From JBIOJM01 sp044450785 (lineage in GTDB: Bacteria; Planctomycetota; Planctomycetia; Isosphaerales; Isosphaeraceae), in the NCBI GenBank assembly GCA_044450785.1, contig JBIOJM010000068.1, forward strand, positions 1 through 34,998: a DNA stretch of 34,998 nucleotides, read 5' to 3'. Shown here piece by piece: positions 24,672 to 34,371 of the stretch. How positions within the stretch are numbered: position 1 is the first letter of the stretch; the number at the start of each line of letters is the position of its first letter. The translations under genes and the position numbers were made by a program. Below the pieces are notes generated by a model. It ran no database searches. It was not told where the DNA came from and saw nothing but the letters and a program-made list of their open reading frames with translations.

Positions 24672-27600
24672 CCCCGATTCCGTGCTGGGTTGCACTTGCG
24701 TCATTGGTCCTGGCCGGGGCCTCTGTATACCCGGCCGACGACGTCAAGCCGGACACCGCGTCGCCGCCGACGGCGACGCACGGCCAGGACCGGCGTCCGT
24801 GGCTCACTGACCTCGCGCAGGGCCGTGCCCAGGCGATCCGGCTCCGGCGTCCGATCCTCGTGCGGGTCGGGGCCGAGTGGTGCCCATGGTGCCGAAAGCT
24901 CGACGTGGAATTCGCGCGCCCGGAGGTTCAGAATGCGCTGGCACGCTGGACCCTCGTCGAGCTCGACGCCGACAAGGCCCAGGCCGAGGTCGGATCGCTC
25001 GCGGTCGGCCCGATCCCCGCCCTCCGGGTCTTGACTCCGGCGGGACGGGTGCTGGCGTCGCGTGATGGGTCCTTACCCGCCCGCGAGCTGATCGCCTGGC
25101 TGGAGCAGAACCACGAAAAGGCCGCCGAGCAACCGCCCGCGGAGTTGACGGACTCGGGTGCGCCGAGCGCGGTCGCCGTGATCCGGCTGGTCCGGCAGCT
25201 CGACCAATCGGACGCCTTGCTGCGCGAGGCGGCGATCAACCGGCTGGGAGGCTACCCGAACGAGGCCGCCGCGCCGGTGGTCGCAGCCTTCGCCGGGGGC
25301 TCGCTGCAAACGCGCCTGGCTGCGCTGGAGCTGCTTGCGACCTGGAATGCCCCCGTGGCCGAACTCGATCCCTGGCGTCCCGCGACAGTGACCGAAGCGC
25401 GGCTCAAGGAGTTACGAGACTGGTCCACGAAGCCGGTCAAGCTGGCTCCGACTCCAGGCAATGCCTCGCCTTCCCCGACGAGCCGGCCCGTCACGCCCAC
25501 TCAGCTTGCCGAAGCTGGCCGTGAGATCGACCGGCTGATCGCGGCAGAACCGGCCGATGCGGCCCCGATCCGCGAGCGGCTGGCTCGATTTGGCCGTGCC
25601 TTGCTGCCAGCGGTCCGCGAGCGTCTGAATCGGGTCGAGACCGACGCAGCGCGCGAGCGCCTGACCGCGCTCCGCTACCGCCTGGCGGCCGCCGACGCCC
25701 TTGTGCTCAAATGGCCCGGCGGCCTCGAACGGCTCTCGGCCACCGACGTCGCGACCCGCCACCGGGCTGTCGACGAGCTCCTCCAGCTTGCCGCGCTCGG
25801 TGATGAGCCCTTATTCCTCGAGCTGTTCAACGACCCCGATCCCCTGGTCCGCGAGACGGCGCTGAAGGGCTTGAATGCCATCGGCGATGCCGGCGATTCA
25901 CAGCCGCTCCTCGCGCTGCTCGCCGACCCCGATCCGAACGTCCGCGCCGCCGTCTTGAAGCAGCTTGCCGAGCACCCGGCACCGCGCTTCGTATCCGCGC
26001 TCTCGGAGTACCTGGCTCGAGAGACCGACCCCGACTTGGTCGTCCACGCCGTGCGGGTCCTGCGGGAGCTGAACGGCTCGAAGGCACTCAAGGTGCTCGT
26101 CGGCCTGCTCGAGCACGAAAACTGGAGCGTTCGCGCCGAGGCCGTCGAAGCGATCGGCAAGAAGCTTGAGAATTCCAACATGGGCAGCCTCGTGGCCGAC
26201 GATGCCAAGATTGAGGCATACGCTGCGCTCACCGAGCGGCTCGACGATCCTGACGGCTTTGTGGTCGGCCGTGTCCTCACCGCGCTCAAAGACGGCAACC
26301 TCCTGGTGGCCGTCGAGCCGCTGCTCCGGGCGGCGGACAAGCACCCCGAGCTGGCAGCGAAGGTGATTGAAACCCTGTTCAGTGGGCCGTCGGAAAGGCC
26401 GGCGATCAAGCAAAAGGCACTGCCGCGGCTCCGCAAGTTTGGGTCGCATCCGAGGGCCGATGTCCGGGCGGCAGTCGTCAAGGCCCTTGGCGATCCGTCC
26501 GAGAAAGTGGTCGAGCCCGAGGTGCAAGCCGGACTGAGCGATCCCGAGAGCGAGGTCCGGATCGCCGCTGCGCAGATGCTCCTCAGTAAATTGATCGCCC
26601 GCAGACCCCAAGGATCGGCCGATCCCGAGGACCTCGGCAAGATGGCCTTCATGATCTACCTGGGCTTTGATCCGGCGGATGAAGGGGCAGCGGAGGAGAA
26701 AGACACCGGCGAAACGGGGGAAAGCTCCATCGAGTCCTGGCTTACTCGGTTCCAGGAGGGCAAGGGCCGCCCGTCCTGGATGGAGCCATCGATCGCGCCG
26801 CTGGTGAAGATGCTCAAGGCGCCGTCGGTCGAGGAGCGGCTGGCAGCCGCCTTGCCGCTGATCGCTCTGGGCCGCAAGTCGGACGCGCTCCCCACGCTCA
26901 TCGAGGCGGCGCGGCGGCGGCCCGACTTCATCGGGGAAGCCTCCCAGGCGCTTCCCTGGCTCCACCGAGTGGAGCGGCTCGACGTGTTCCGCATGCTCCT
27001 GGCCGCGAACCCCGGCTCGGATCAGTTCAGTAAAATGGCCGGCCAACTTGTCGCGGTACGAGACACCCGGACCGTCGGGCCCCTGTGGGACCTGACCACG
27101 CGAGGCGAGCTGGATCCTCAGACAGTCTACGCGATCGACAACGCGCTCCGCCGGGCCTATTTCGGAGCGCGCGCGATCACCCAGCAGAAGATCCCCAAGG
27201 CCGAGCGTGGCCGGGTCGTGGCGGACGCGCGGCCCAAGGCCGAATCCGGTCCGGAGTGGCAGCGCCTGCTCGCCCTGGGGTTGCTCCTCTCCGCCGCTCC
27301 CGACGACGCCGCTGCCGCCGCTCGCTCCATCATCAATGACCCGAAGGCACCACCGCCTCTGAGGCGCGACGCCTTTCAGATCTTGTTAATCTCGGGAGAT
27401 TCGGCCCAAGCTCAAAAGGAAGCCCTCGACGCGCTCCGCGGTCGCGAGCCCGCGTTTCAAAAGCTCGCCCTGTTTTTCCTTGCCTCCGATTCGACGAGCC
27501 TGAGCACTCTCCGCGAGGCGCTCCATCTCCAGGCGGATACGCCCGCGTTCGCGAAGCTGACTGCTCCCCGCGGCTATAACACCAATGCACTTTCGGAACC

Positions 27601-28030
27601 GATCCCGACCCTCCCCAAGGAGGTCACTCCGGAATTGCTCCGACCCTCGCTCAAAGCCGTTGATCCCGAGATCGCGGCACTGACGGGCTTTGCCCTGGCG
27701 CTTCTCGGCGACTCCCAAGGGCTCGAGCCGCTGCTGAGCTACTGGCGCAAGCAGGCGGCGAAGAATCCATCATGGGACAAGAGGGTCTATCAGGCCGTCG
27801 CCCAGCTTGGCGACGACTCACAGATTGCCGCGCTTGAACAGATCTACTCCGGCGCACGATCGGCGAGTGCCTCATCCTCCATGACTATGGATACGCCCAT
27901 CATCAAGGACCTTTACTGGACCATCCGCGGGATGGACGGCCCGAACGCCCGCCGATTGCGCCAGCGGATCCGGAGCGAGGTCGGGATGCCTTTCCTCCGC
28001 GGAGAAGCGTCCGAAGCAACGCCGTTTTAA
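24668..28030 (+). CDS. Exported thioredoxin-fold and HEAT-repeat protein
   Basis: The 1120-aa protein has a signal peptide (about 1-22), then a thioredoxin-like domain (about 45-145) with redox motif W71-C72-P73-W74-C75 and a cis-Pro region GPIPALRV. Most of the rest is HEAT repeats, clearest at about 350-500 (DPDPLVRETALKGLNAIGD, DPDPNVRAAVLKQLAEH, HENWSVRAEAVEAIGKK) and again from about 580 to 1080, forming a large solenoid for protein binding. An acidic stretch separates the two solenoid parts near 680. Overlap of ATGA with the cytochrome gene implies co-translation. Likely a periplasmic dithiol/disulfide or scaffold protein serving the heme lipoprotein, by position only. Confidence 0.8.
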   Translation: MTPIPCWVALASLVLAGASVYPADDVKPDTASPPTATHGQDRRPWLTDLAQGRAQAIRLRRPILVRVGAEWCPWCRKLDVEFARPEVQNALARWTLVELDADKAQAEVGSLAVGPIPALRVLTPAGRVLASRDGSLPARELIAWLEQNHEKAAEQPPAELTDSGAPSAVAVIRLVRQLDQSDALLREAAINRLGGYPNEAAAPVVAAFAGGSLQTRLAALELLATWNAPVAELDPWRPATVTEARLKELRDWSTKPVKLAPTPGNASPSPTSRPVTPTQLAEAGREIDRLIAAEPADAAPIRERLARFGRALLPAVRERLNRVETDAARERLTALRYRLAAADALVLKWPGGLERLSATDVATRHRAVDELLQLAALGDEPLFLELFNDPDPLVRETALKGLNAIGDAGDSQPLLALLADPDPNVRAAVLKQLAEHPAPRFVSALSEYLARETDPDLVVHAVRVLRELNGSKALKVLVGLLEHENWSVRAEAVEAIGKKLENSNMGSLVADDAKIEAYAALTERLDDPDGFVVGRVLTALKDGNLLVAVEPLLRAADKHPELAAKVIETLFSGPSERPAIKQKALPRLRKFGSHPRADVRAAVVKALGDPSEKVVEPEVQAGLSDPESEVRIAAAQMLLSKLIARRPQGSADPEDLGKMAFMIYLGFDPADEGAAEEKDTGETGESSIESWLTRFQEGKGRPSWMEPSIAPLVKMLKAPSVEERLAAALPLIALGRKSDALPTLIEAARRRPDFIGEASQALPWLHRVERLDVFRMLLAANPGSDQFSKMAGQLVAVRDTRTVGPLWDLTTRGELDPQTVYAIDNALRRAYFGARAITQQKIPKAERGRVVADARPKAESGPEWQRLLALGLLLSAAPDDAAAAARSIINDPKAPPPLRRDAFQILLISGDSAQAQKEALDALRGREPAFQKLALFFLASDSTSLSTLREALHLQADTPAFAKLTAPRGYNTNALSEPIPTLPKEVTPELLRPSLKAVDPEIAALTGFALALLGDSQGLEPLLSYWRKQAAKNPSWDKRVYQAVAQLGDDSQIAALEQIYSGARSASASSSMTMDTPIIKDLYWTIRGMDGPNARRLRQRIRSEVGMPFLRGEASEATPF

Positions 28031-28071
28031 GTACGCAATTCCAACCATGGCTTGACCGAAGGGACCTGACA

Positions 28072-29037
28072 ATGATCGCGAAATGTGGCTTGGTGGCCGG
28101 CGTGGTGACCGGGGTTCTCGGGGCGTCCATGGCTTGGGCGGAAGCCCAACCCCAACCGCCGGCAACCGAGAAGGGGACGGTCTCCGGCTCCGGGACGGTC
28201 GTCCTGAAGCGGATGCCGGATCTGCTGCGAATGAAAGTCGATGTCATCGCTCAGGGCAAGACGACGAAGGAGGCTCTGGCGAGCCTGAAGGACCGGCGCG
28301 AGGCAGTCCAGGGCCAACTGGCCACGCTCGGCGCGGCCAAGGACTCGATCGTTTTCGACGCGCCCCAGATCAACACGACCGTGCTGCAGGCGCGCCAGCA
28401 GATGGCGATGATGATCCAGGCCCGCATGGGCAATCGCACCAAGAAGAGTGCCAAGAAGGCGGCAGCGCCCGTGGTCATCTCGACCCGGCTGAACGCGGAG
28501 TGGCCCCTCAAGGGCAAGGACGTCGAGGCGCTGCTCCTCGAGATCAGCCAGTTGCAGGAGTCGATCAAGGCGGCCGACCTGGCCGGCAAGAAGGACCTCG
28601 AGAAACTCGCCGGAGAGGACGAGGAGGTCAGCCAGGAGCTGGAGGGACTTCAGGCGAACTTCGGCTATGATCCGAGCCAGGCCCAGCCGGGAGCAGCGAC
28701 CTTCACGCTCGTTTGCAAGATCGCGGCACAGGATCATTCCCAGGCACTCGCTGACGCATTTCTGAAGGCCAAGGCACGCGCCGAAGAGACCGCCAAGGCC
28801 GCTGGCGCCGAGCTCGGCCCGCTCCGTCAACTCGGATCGCAAGCTCAGTCAGGCAGCGATCCCGAAACCGCTGAAAACCAAATGCAAGCCTACTACCGGA
28901 TGATGCAGTCGGGTGGCGGAGGAGGAGGAAAGCCCGCCGAACCCGCGAACGTTCAGGAGGCGCAGGGAACTCAGCCCGGGGAAGTTGTCTACCGCGTGAC
29001 CATCAGCGCTGCGTTTGACTTGAAGGAACGACGGTGA
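28072..29037 (+). CDS. SIMPL-domain (DUF541) exported protein
   Basis: The 321-aa protein has a signal peptide (1-23, cleaved after AWA) and a SIMPL domain starting VSGSGTVVLKRMPDLLRMKVDVIAQG and ending VVYRVTISAAFDLKER, the typical first and last strands of this fold. A Lys-rich insert near 120-135 and a Gly-rich stretch (GGGGGG) near 283-288 are extra. SIMPL proteins are periplasmic, with stress-related but poorly defined roles. GGGA lies 9 nt before the ATG; 41 bp separate it from the HEAT gene, so it is probably the last gene of the cluster. Confidence 0.85.
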   Translation: MIAKCGLVAGVVTGVLGASMAWAEAQPQPPATEKGTVSGSGTVVLKRMPDLLRMKVDVIAQGKTTKEALASLKDRREAVQGQLATLGAAKDSIVFDAPQINTTVLQARQQMAMMIQARMGNRTKKSAKKAAAPVVISTRLNAEWPLKGKDVEALLLEISQLQESIKAADLAGKKDLEKLAGEDEEVSQELEGLQANFGYDPSQAQPGAATFTLVCKIAAQDHSQALADAFLKAKARAEETAKAAGAELGPLRQLGSQAQSGSDPETAENQMQAYYRMMQSGGGGGGKPAEPANVQEAQGTQPGEVVYRVTISAAFDLKERR

Positions 29038-30019
29038 TATTCGGCTGAGGGCCTGGTGTGCGAGTGGTCTCGGACCCTGGTGCGCGACGACCTGCCGAGG
29101 GTCGAGGCGTGAGGGACGGACGGCTTGTGAGCAAGCCTGGTCTTGTGAAGAGTGAGATCGCCGTGCCTCTCGTGACGGCCTGGTACTGGCCGCCGGCGAG
29201 CGACCAGGCGCCCGAGGTGGGTGAGAACGCGGCGGGGATGCCGGTGGTGAAATCGGTCGTGACCTGGAAGGTGAACGACGGATGGATGATGGAGGAGGGG
29301 ACCCCACTCGGGAAGTCGAACCCGAGCGTGTCGGTCGCGGTGGCGCCCACCACCTGGTCGTAGCCTGAGGCCCCATTCGCCACGGTGTCACCACCGGTGA
29401 TCGTACCGGTGCCGCCGCTGGACGGATCGGTGCTGGTGAGCGATGTGACGACCCAGCCGGCGAGGGTCGCGCTCCCGTCGGCGCCAAGGAGGAAGTCGGT
29501 CGGCTGTGCCGTCTCAAGGTTTTGGTTGGCCAGCGACGACACGAAGAACTGCTCGTTGCCGCCGTGGCCGAAGATGTTGTTGAGCAGGCTGGCCAGCGCG
29601 GCCTGCACCTGCGACGCGGACGCGTTCCAGGCCAGCGGGTAGGTCACGAGGTTGTTGCCGGCGGCGATCGAGTAGGTGCCGCCGACGGCGTTCAAGCCGA
29701 GCTCGACCGAGCTGGCGCTCTGCTGGGAGACCGACTGGGTCGGAGCCGTGGAAAGCAGAAACTGGTTGGCGATCGTGTAGGTCGTGTCGGCCTGATAGAC
29801 CGTGATATCGGTCACGTTCGGCAAATTCAGGGCCAGGAGGGCCGAGCGGAGGTCGGCCGCGTCCATCTGGAAGGGGACAGTGATCAGGTTGTTCGAGCTG
29901 GTGCCGACCTGGAGCGTGAAGGATCCGCCGCTGGCGTGAGTGACCACGACGTTCTGGACCACGGCCGGATGCAGGTCCAGCCCATTCACGGTCGAGCCGG
30001 TGAGCACGCTGGGCGGCAT
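29003..30019 (-). pseudogene. Fragment of a large repetitive surface protein (minus strand)
   Basis: The frame reads like the middle of a big planctomycete exported protein: two copies of a unit of the form G-S/T-F/Y-x-L/I-x-x-G-x-N-N-L-I/V-T, followed by A-x-x-x-A-L-L-A/S-L, then a Gly/Ser/Thr-rich stretch and SFTFQVTTDFTTGIPAAF. There is no signal peptide and no good ribosome site at ATG 30019; a stop (TAG) lies 10 codons upstream in frame. Surface-protein-like sequence ends near 29147 (AISLF); the last 50 residues are Arg/Pro/Ser-rich and look like read-through, and the stop overlaps the SIMPL gene end by 35 bp. Most likely a truncated remnant, though a short expressed protein cannot be excluded. 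Confidence 0.5.
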
Positions 30020-30428
30020 GAACCTGGCGGCGCTCGAAAGGACGTCGAACTACAGCGTCACCCGGCCGACGTCTTCCAGCCCTCGCGCCTACCTGATCAC
30101 CGATGCTCGCGTGGTTCTCCCCGCGGCCCCCCCGACGAGGCAGGTGACGGTCGTGCTGACCGTGGCGAAGGGCCAGCGCATCCTCCACGGTCGCTACCTG
30201 TTCTCGGTGCTCTCGGGTGGAACTACCGACATCGCGGGCAACCGCCTGGACGGCGCCTACAACGGGACCTTTCCCACGGGCAACGGCACCGCGGGAAGTC
30301 CGTTCAACGCCCAGTTCGTCAACTACGGCTTCCAGCCCAACGTCCCCGTGGCCACCAACCAGTTCGTCCCGGTCCTCACGCAGTCGAATTCCCACGGGCA
30401 CAAGGAAGAGCGCCGGGGACGATACTGA
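30018..30428 (+). pseudogene. C-terminal fragment of a surface protein (plus strand)
   Basis: The frame, open from 29940, reads like the end of a large exported protein: ERTSNYSVTRPTSS, then VTVVLTVAKGQRILHGRYLFSVLSGG, then TDIAGNRLDGAYNGTFPTGN and FNAQFVNYGF. It lacks a signal peptide and a credible start. It lies head-to-head with the minus-strand fragment ending near the same point (about 30000-30050), so the two are probably parts of one or two genes broken by an inversion or recombination. It ends 1 bp before the next gene's stop on the opposite strand. Confidence 0.5.
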
Positions 30429-30429
30429 C

Positions 30430-31260
30430 TCAGCGGGCCAACGGAAGCTCCACAGGGTCACGATTCAGCCGGACCCGCGAGATCGCCTCCAGATCGTGGG
30501 CAACATACATCATATCAAGATACGATTTTTCAGGGAAAGGCCGGCCTTCCTTGATTCCCATCCACTTATCAATAAATACATTTTCATTTTCGCGGTTAAA
30601 AACTTCGATCGCGAGCAGTTCACCAGCCATTCGATGATTGATGTACCTGCCTATGTCGTCGAAGTAGATGGGGACGCGGGTGAGCATCCGCTTGTTGGGT
30701 AGGCTGAGGATCTTCAAAGCATCTCTCGTCGAGGAGTAGAGATCCACATCGATTGAGATGAACCCGACCGGCGCATTCCGAGGATCGTCGACGAACCGAG
30801 GCACCGTGTCCTTCACGTTACCGATGATCAGGGTCGTACGTTGACTGAGCTTGGATCGCAGCGAGGCCTCGTCCATGGGATAATCTCCCGCGACCCACGC
30901 ATCAGGGTGATCGCGGTAATCTCCGATGAATTCCGGAAGCCCTGCTGACCCATTGTCGAAGCCGTACACCTTGATCGAGACGCCGGTCGCCTTCTCGACG
31001 GCCGCGGCCTCCATTTCGAGCACGAGCAGACCGTTTCCGCCGGCCACACCGAATTCGATCACCGAGATCTCCGGCACGTTCGATTCGCGTGCTTCCTTCG
31101 CGGCTTGGAGCACACCCATCAGGTAGTTGGGACGTGGGCTGACATCCCAGAGTGACCGGGTTTCCAGGGACACGGGCATCAGCGTATAGAGGGCCTTCAA
31201 GATCATTCGAAAGGGGGGTTCCTTCGCCACCTTGAAAAAATAATCGCGACTGAGGTTCAT
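30430..31260 (-). CDS. Class I SAM-dependent methyltransferase
   Basis: The 276-aa protein has a Rossmann-type methyltransferase core: motif I EFGVAGGNG at 69-77 for SAM binding, an acidic strand end at F101-D102, SIDVDLYSST at 169-178 (D171, D173) and VPIYFDDIGRY at 196-206. The substrate is not deducible; relatives of this layout modify sugars or small molecules. A GGAGAGGGGG stretch a few nt before ATG 31260 is a strong ribosome site. Its sequence is visibly more AT-rich than the flanking genes (for example 30560-30620), and it stands alone beside broken surface-protein genes, so recent acquisition is plausible. Confidence 0.78.
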   Translation of the reverse strand: MNLSRDYFFKVAKEPPFRMILKALYTLMPVSLETRSLWDVSPRPNYLMGVLQAAKEARESNVPEISVIEFGVAGGNGLLVLEMEAAAVEKATGVSIKVYGFDNGSAGLPEFIGDYRDHPDAWVAGDYPMDEASLRSKLSQRTTLIIGNVKDTVPRFVDDPRNAPVGFISIDVDLYSSTRDALKILSLPNKRMLTRVPIYFDDIGRYINHRMAGELLAIEVFNRENENVFIDKWMGIKEGRPFPEKSYLDMMYVAHDLEAISRVRLNRDPVELPLAR

Positions 31261-31623
31261 GTTTTCCCCCTCTCCCTACTGATTATCGAGAGAATCCGTG
31301 GGACTTGTCAATTTGGAGCCGTTTATTCGGCAGGACGTGCAGCACTCAATCTCGACGGTCTTCGGCCGCGGTTTGGTGATTTGCGACGTCGGCTCATGGC
31401 TGATTTCCCCCTTCGTGTGAGCTCATCATCATCATCAACGTTCGATCTCGTCGGTGAGGGTCATGAGAGTCGAGCCGGAGCGTCGTCCCGGCGGCAACTT
31501 ATGCGTTCGCCAGGGTGCCCGCGGGAGAAGGGGATCGCTTCCGATTCGAATTATGTTTAACATCATCGGTAGATGGGATTTCGGTTCTCGTTTCGCCCCG
31601 GCCACCTTGGGAACAGTCCGCTC
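31261..31623. other. Intergenic region between methyltransferase and PSCyt1 gene
   Basis: These 363 bp should carry divergent promoters. A short ATC-type trinucleotide run (31422-31437) is visible, and the segment near 31545-31570 is AT-rich. No hairpin or operator stands out. ATG 31573 lies inside and is in frame with the PSCyt1 gene but gives no signal peptide. Confidence 0.4.
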
Positions 31624-34371
31624 ATGAGGGCCCCGCCGCTCGTGCTGCTTGTTTTAATCGGCCTCTTGCCGCCGCGCGGGCTTCCGGCCGGCGAGCAGCC
31701 GAGCCCGAGCACGGTCGACTACTCGCGCGACGTCAAGCCGATCCTGAGCAAGCGCTGCTATGACTGCCACGGGGCCTTGAAGCACAAGGCCGGGTTGCGG
31801 CTGGACACGGCGGCCTTGATGCGCAAGGGGGGGGATAGCGGACCGGCGGTCGAGCCCGGCCAGAGTGACGAGAGCCTGATCGTCGACGCCGTCACCGGCC
31901 GGGACGGCTGGCGGATGCCTCCCGAGAGCGAGGGCTCGCCGCTGTCGGACCAAGACATCGCCAAGCTCAAGGCCTGGATCGACCAGGGGGCCAAGGCCCC
32001 CTCCGGCGAGCGCCCCCAGCCCGACCCGCGCGACCATTGGGCGTTCCGGACGCCCCGACGCCCGGAGGTCCCTTCGCCGACAGCCCTCGGCCCACGTGCG
32101 TGCCAGGTCTCGAACCCGATCGATGCGTTCCTGGCAGCCGAACATGTCAAGCACGGGCTCCAACCCCGGCCCGCCGCCGACGCCGCCACGCTCATCCGCC
32201 GCGTCACCATCGACCTGACCGGCCTTGTGCCCGGCCCCGACGAAGTCCGCGCCTTTCTGGCTGATCCGTCCGACAGAGCCTACGAGGCGCTCGTCGACAG
32301 GCTACTGGCCAGCCCGCAGTACGGCGAGCGCTGGGGCCGGCACTGGATGGACGTCTGGCGGTACAGCGACTGGGACGGCTTCGGCGCCGAGGTGCGCGAG
32401 AGCCAACCCCACATCTGGCGGTGGCGCGACTGGATCGTCGAATCGCTCAATCGCGACATGCCCTACGACCGGATGATCGTCGCCATGCTGGCCGCCGACG
32501 AGGCCGAGCCGTGCGACACCGGCAGTCTCCGCGCCACTGGTTTTCTGGTCCGCAACTGGTACAAGTTCAACCGCAACGTCTGGCTGGAGGACGCCGTCGA
32601 GCACACGGCCAAGGCGTTCCTTGGCATGACGCTCAACTGCGCCAAGTGCCACGACCACAAATACGACCCGATCCCCCAGACCGACTATTACGCCTTCCGC
32701 GCGTTCTTCGAGCCGCACACGGTCCGCACCGACCGATTGCCCGGCCAGGCCGACATCACCAAAGCCGGCCTGGTGCGGACCTTCGACGGCCAGCCGGCCA
32801 CTCCGACGTTCCTGTTCCAGCGGGGCGACGAGAAGCACCCGGTCAAGGACAAGCCGCTGGCACCGTCGGTGCCGAAGATCCTCCAGCTCCAGGCGAAGCT
32901 CGGCCCGATCAGTCCGCGGCCGCTGCCGGCCGAAGCGTTCTACCCCGGCTTGACTTCGTTCGTCCGCGACGAAGCCGTCGCCCAGGCAAAGCGCGTCATC
33001 CTGGCTCAGAAGGCCGCTTTGATCGCCGGCGAGCGAGCACTGGCCGACGCCCGTGACGCCACCACCGCCCTGAAGGCCCAGTATGCCGTGGCCCTGGCCA
33101 AGAAGGGCGTGAGGGCCGCGGAGGCCGACCTCGCGGCGCTCAATGCCAGGATCGCGGCCGACACGGCCCGATACGCCCGGCCGCCTCGCCCCGACGCGGC
33201 GACCAAGAGCCGCGCCGCCGCCCGCCTCGATCGACAGCGAGCTCTGCTGCAAGCCGAGGCAGCCGTGCTCACAGCCGAGATGGCACACTACGAGGCCGTC
33301 AACGCAGCGCCGAAGCTACCGGGCGACGCCAAGGCCAACCCGGCCGCGAAGGATGCAAGCGCCAAGCTCGACAAAGCGCGAGAGGCCGCCCTGGCCGCTC
33401 GCAAGGCCGCCACCGACGACAGCCCGAACTACCCGCCGCTGACCCCGATCTACCCGGCGGTCAGCACCGGCCGGCGACTGGCTCTGGCCCACTGGATCAC
33501 CGACCCCGACAACCCGCTGACGGCCCGCGTGGCGGTCAACCAGATCTGGATGCGGCACTTCGGAACGCCCCTGGTGCCGTCGGTCTTCGACTTCGGACGT
33601 AACGGCACGCCGCCGGCCATCCCCGCCTTGCTCGACTGGCTGGCCGTGCAGCTCCGCGACGAAGGCTGGCACATGAAGCCGATTCACCGCCTCATCGTCA
33701 CCAGCGCCGCCTACCGGATGCAGTCCACCACCGGCGGGCCGAATGACCCGAACCTCACCCGCGACCCGGCCAACACCTATTATTGGAGAATGAACCCCAA
33801 GCGCATGGAAGCCGAGGCGGTGCGCGATAACGTGCTGTACGTCGCCGGCAGCCTCGATCAAACCCACGGGGGCCCTGACATCGACCCCGAGGCTGGTTTG
33901 AAATCCCCGCGCCGTAGCTTGTACTTCCGCCACGCCAAGGAGAAGCGCGTCACCTTCCTCCGGCTGTTCGACTCGCCCAACGTGTTGTCTTGCTACCGGC
34001 GCTCCGAGAGCGTCGCGCCCCAGCAGGCCCTGGCGCTGGCCAATAGCTCGCTCTGCCGCGAACAGGCGCGACTGCTGGCGAAGAGACTCGTGCAACAGCT
34101 CCCTCGCCGGCCCTCGCCGTCAAACGAAGACGCGTTTGTGACCGCCGCCTTCGAGCGCGTCCTGGGCCGGTCGCCAGCGCCCGAGGAAAAAACCACGTGC
34201 GCGGATTTCCTGGGCACGCAGGCCAGGCAGCTTGCCGATCGCTCCCGCATGACCCCGTTCTCAACCGGCCCCGCCTCGACTGTACCCCCCGCGGCCGACC
34301 CGGCGCAGCGAGCGCGCGAGGACCTGGTCCACGTGCTCCTGAACCACAACGACTTTGTGACGATCCACTGA
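31624..34371 (+). CDS. PSCyt1/DUF1549/DUF1553 exported cytochrome-like protein
   Basis: The 915-aa product has a signal peptide (1-22), a PSCyt1 domain with heme site CYDCH (C45, C48, H49), a DUF1549 domain (about 164-360, IRRVTIDLTGLVPGPDEV, then YGERWGRHWMDVWRYSD, with a second CAKCH site) and a C-terminal DUF1553 domain (about 615-870, RLALAHWITDPDNPLTARV). A heptad-rich Ala/Lys coiled coil at about 447-517 separates the two. ATG 31624 is chosen for the signal peptide; 31573 is an in-frame alternative. Such proteins occur in tens of copies per planctomycete genome, usually with DUF1501 partners, and are suspected in breakdown of sulfated or complex polysaccharides. The stop overlaps the next ATG by 1 nt. 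Confidence 0.92.
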   Translation: MRAPPLVLLVLIGLLPPRGLPAGEQPSPSTVDYSRDVKPILSKRCYDCHGALKHKAGLRLDTAALMRKGGDSGPAVEPGQSDESLIVDAVTGRDGWRMPPESEGSPLSDQDIAKLKAWIDQGAKAPSGERPQPDPRDHWAFRTPRRPEVPSPTALGPRACQVSNPIDAFLAAEHVKHGLQPRPAADAATLIRRVTIDLTGLVPGPDEVRAFLADPSDRAYEALVDRLLASPQYGERWGRHWMDVWRYSDWDGFGAEVRESQPHIWRWRDWIVESLNRDMPYDRMIVAMLAADEAEPCDTGSLRATGFLVRNWYKFNRNVWLEDAVEHTAKAFLGMTLNCAKCHDHKYDPIPQTDYYAFRAFFEPHTVRTDRLPGQADITKAGLVRTFDGQPATPTFLFQRGDEKHPVKDKPLAPSVPKILQLQAKLGPISPRPLPAEAFYPGLTSFVRDEAVAQAKRVILAQKAALIAGERALADARDATTALKAQYAVALAKKGVRAAEADLAALNARIAADTARYARPPRPDAATKSRAAARLDRQRALLQAEAAVLTAEMAHYEAVNAAPKLPGDAKANPAAKDASAKLDKAREAALAARKAATDDSPNYPPLTPIYPAVSTGRRLALAHWITDPDNPLTARVAVNQIWMRHFGTPLVPSVFDFGRNGTPPAIPALLDWLAVQLRDEGWHMKPIHRLIVTSAAYRMQSTTGGPNDPNLTRDPANTYYWRMNPKRMEAEAVRDNVLYVAGSLDQTHGGPDIDPEAGLKSPRRSLYFRHAKEKRVTFLRLFDSPNVLSCYRRSESVAPQQALALANSSLCREQARLLAKRLVQQLPRRPSPSNEDAFVTAAFERVLGRSPAPEEKTTCADFLGTQARQLADRSRMTPFSTGPASTVPPAADPAQRAREDLVHVLLNHNDFVTIH

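Noticed and set aside
29514..30637. Long overlapping frames on both strands over the surface-protein debris
   Set aside because: Their Arg/Gly/His-rich translations have no beta-repeat pattern; the two fragments annotated are in other frames and fit known surface-protein patterns better.
31421..31440. Short ATC trinucleotide run as a functional repeat
   Set aside because: Only about five units; too short to support any claim.
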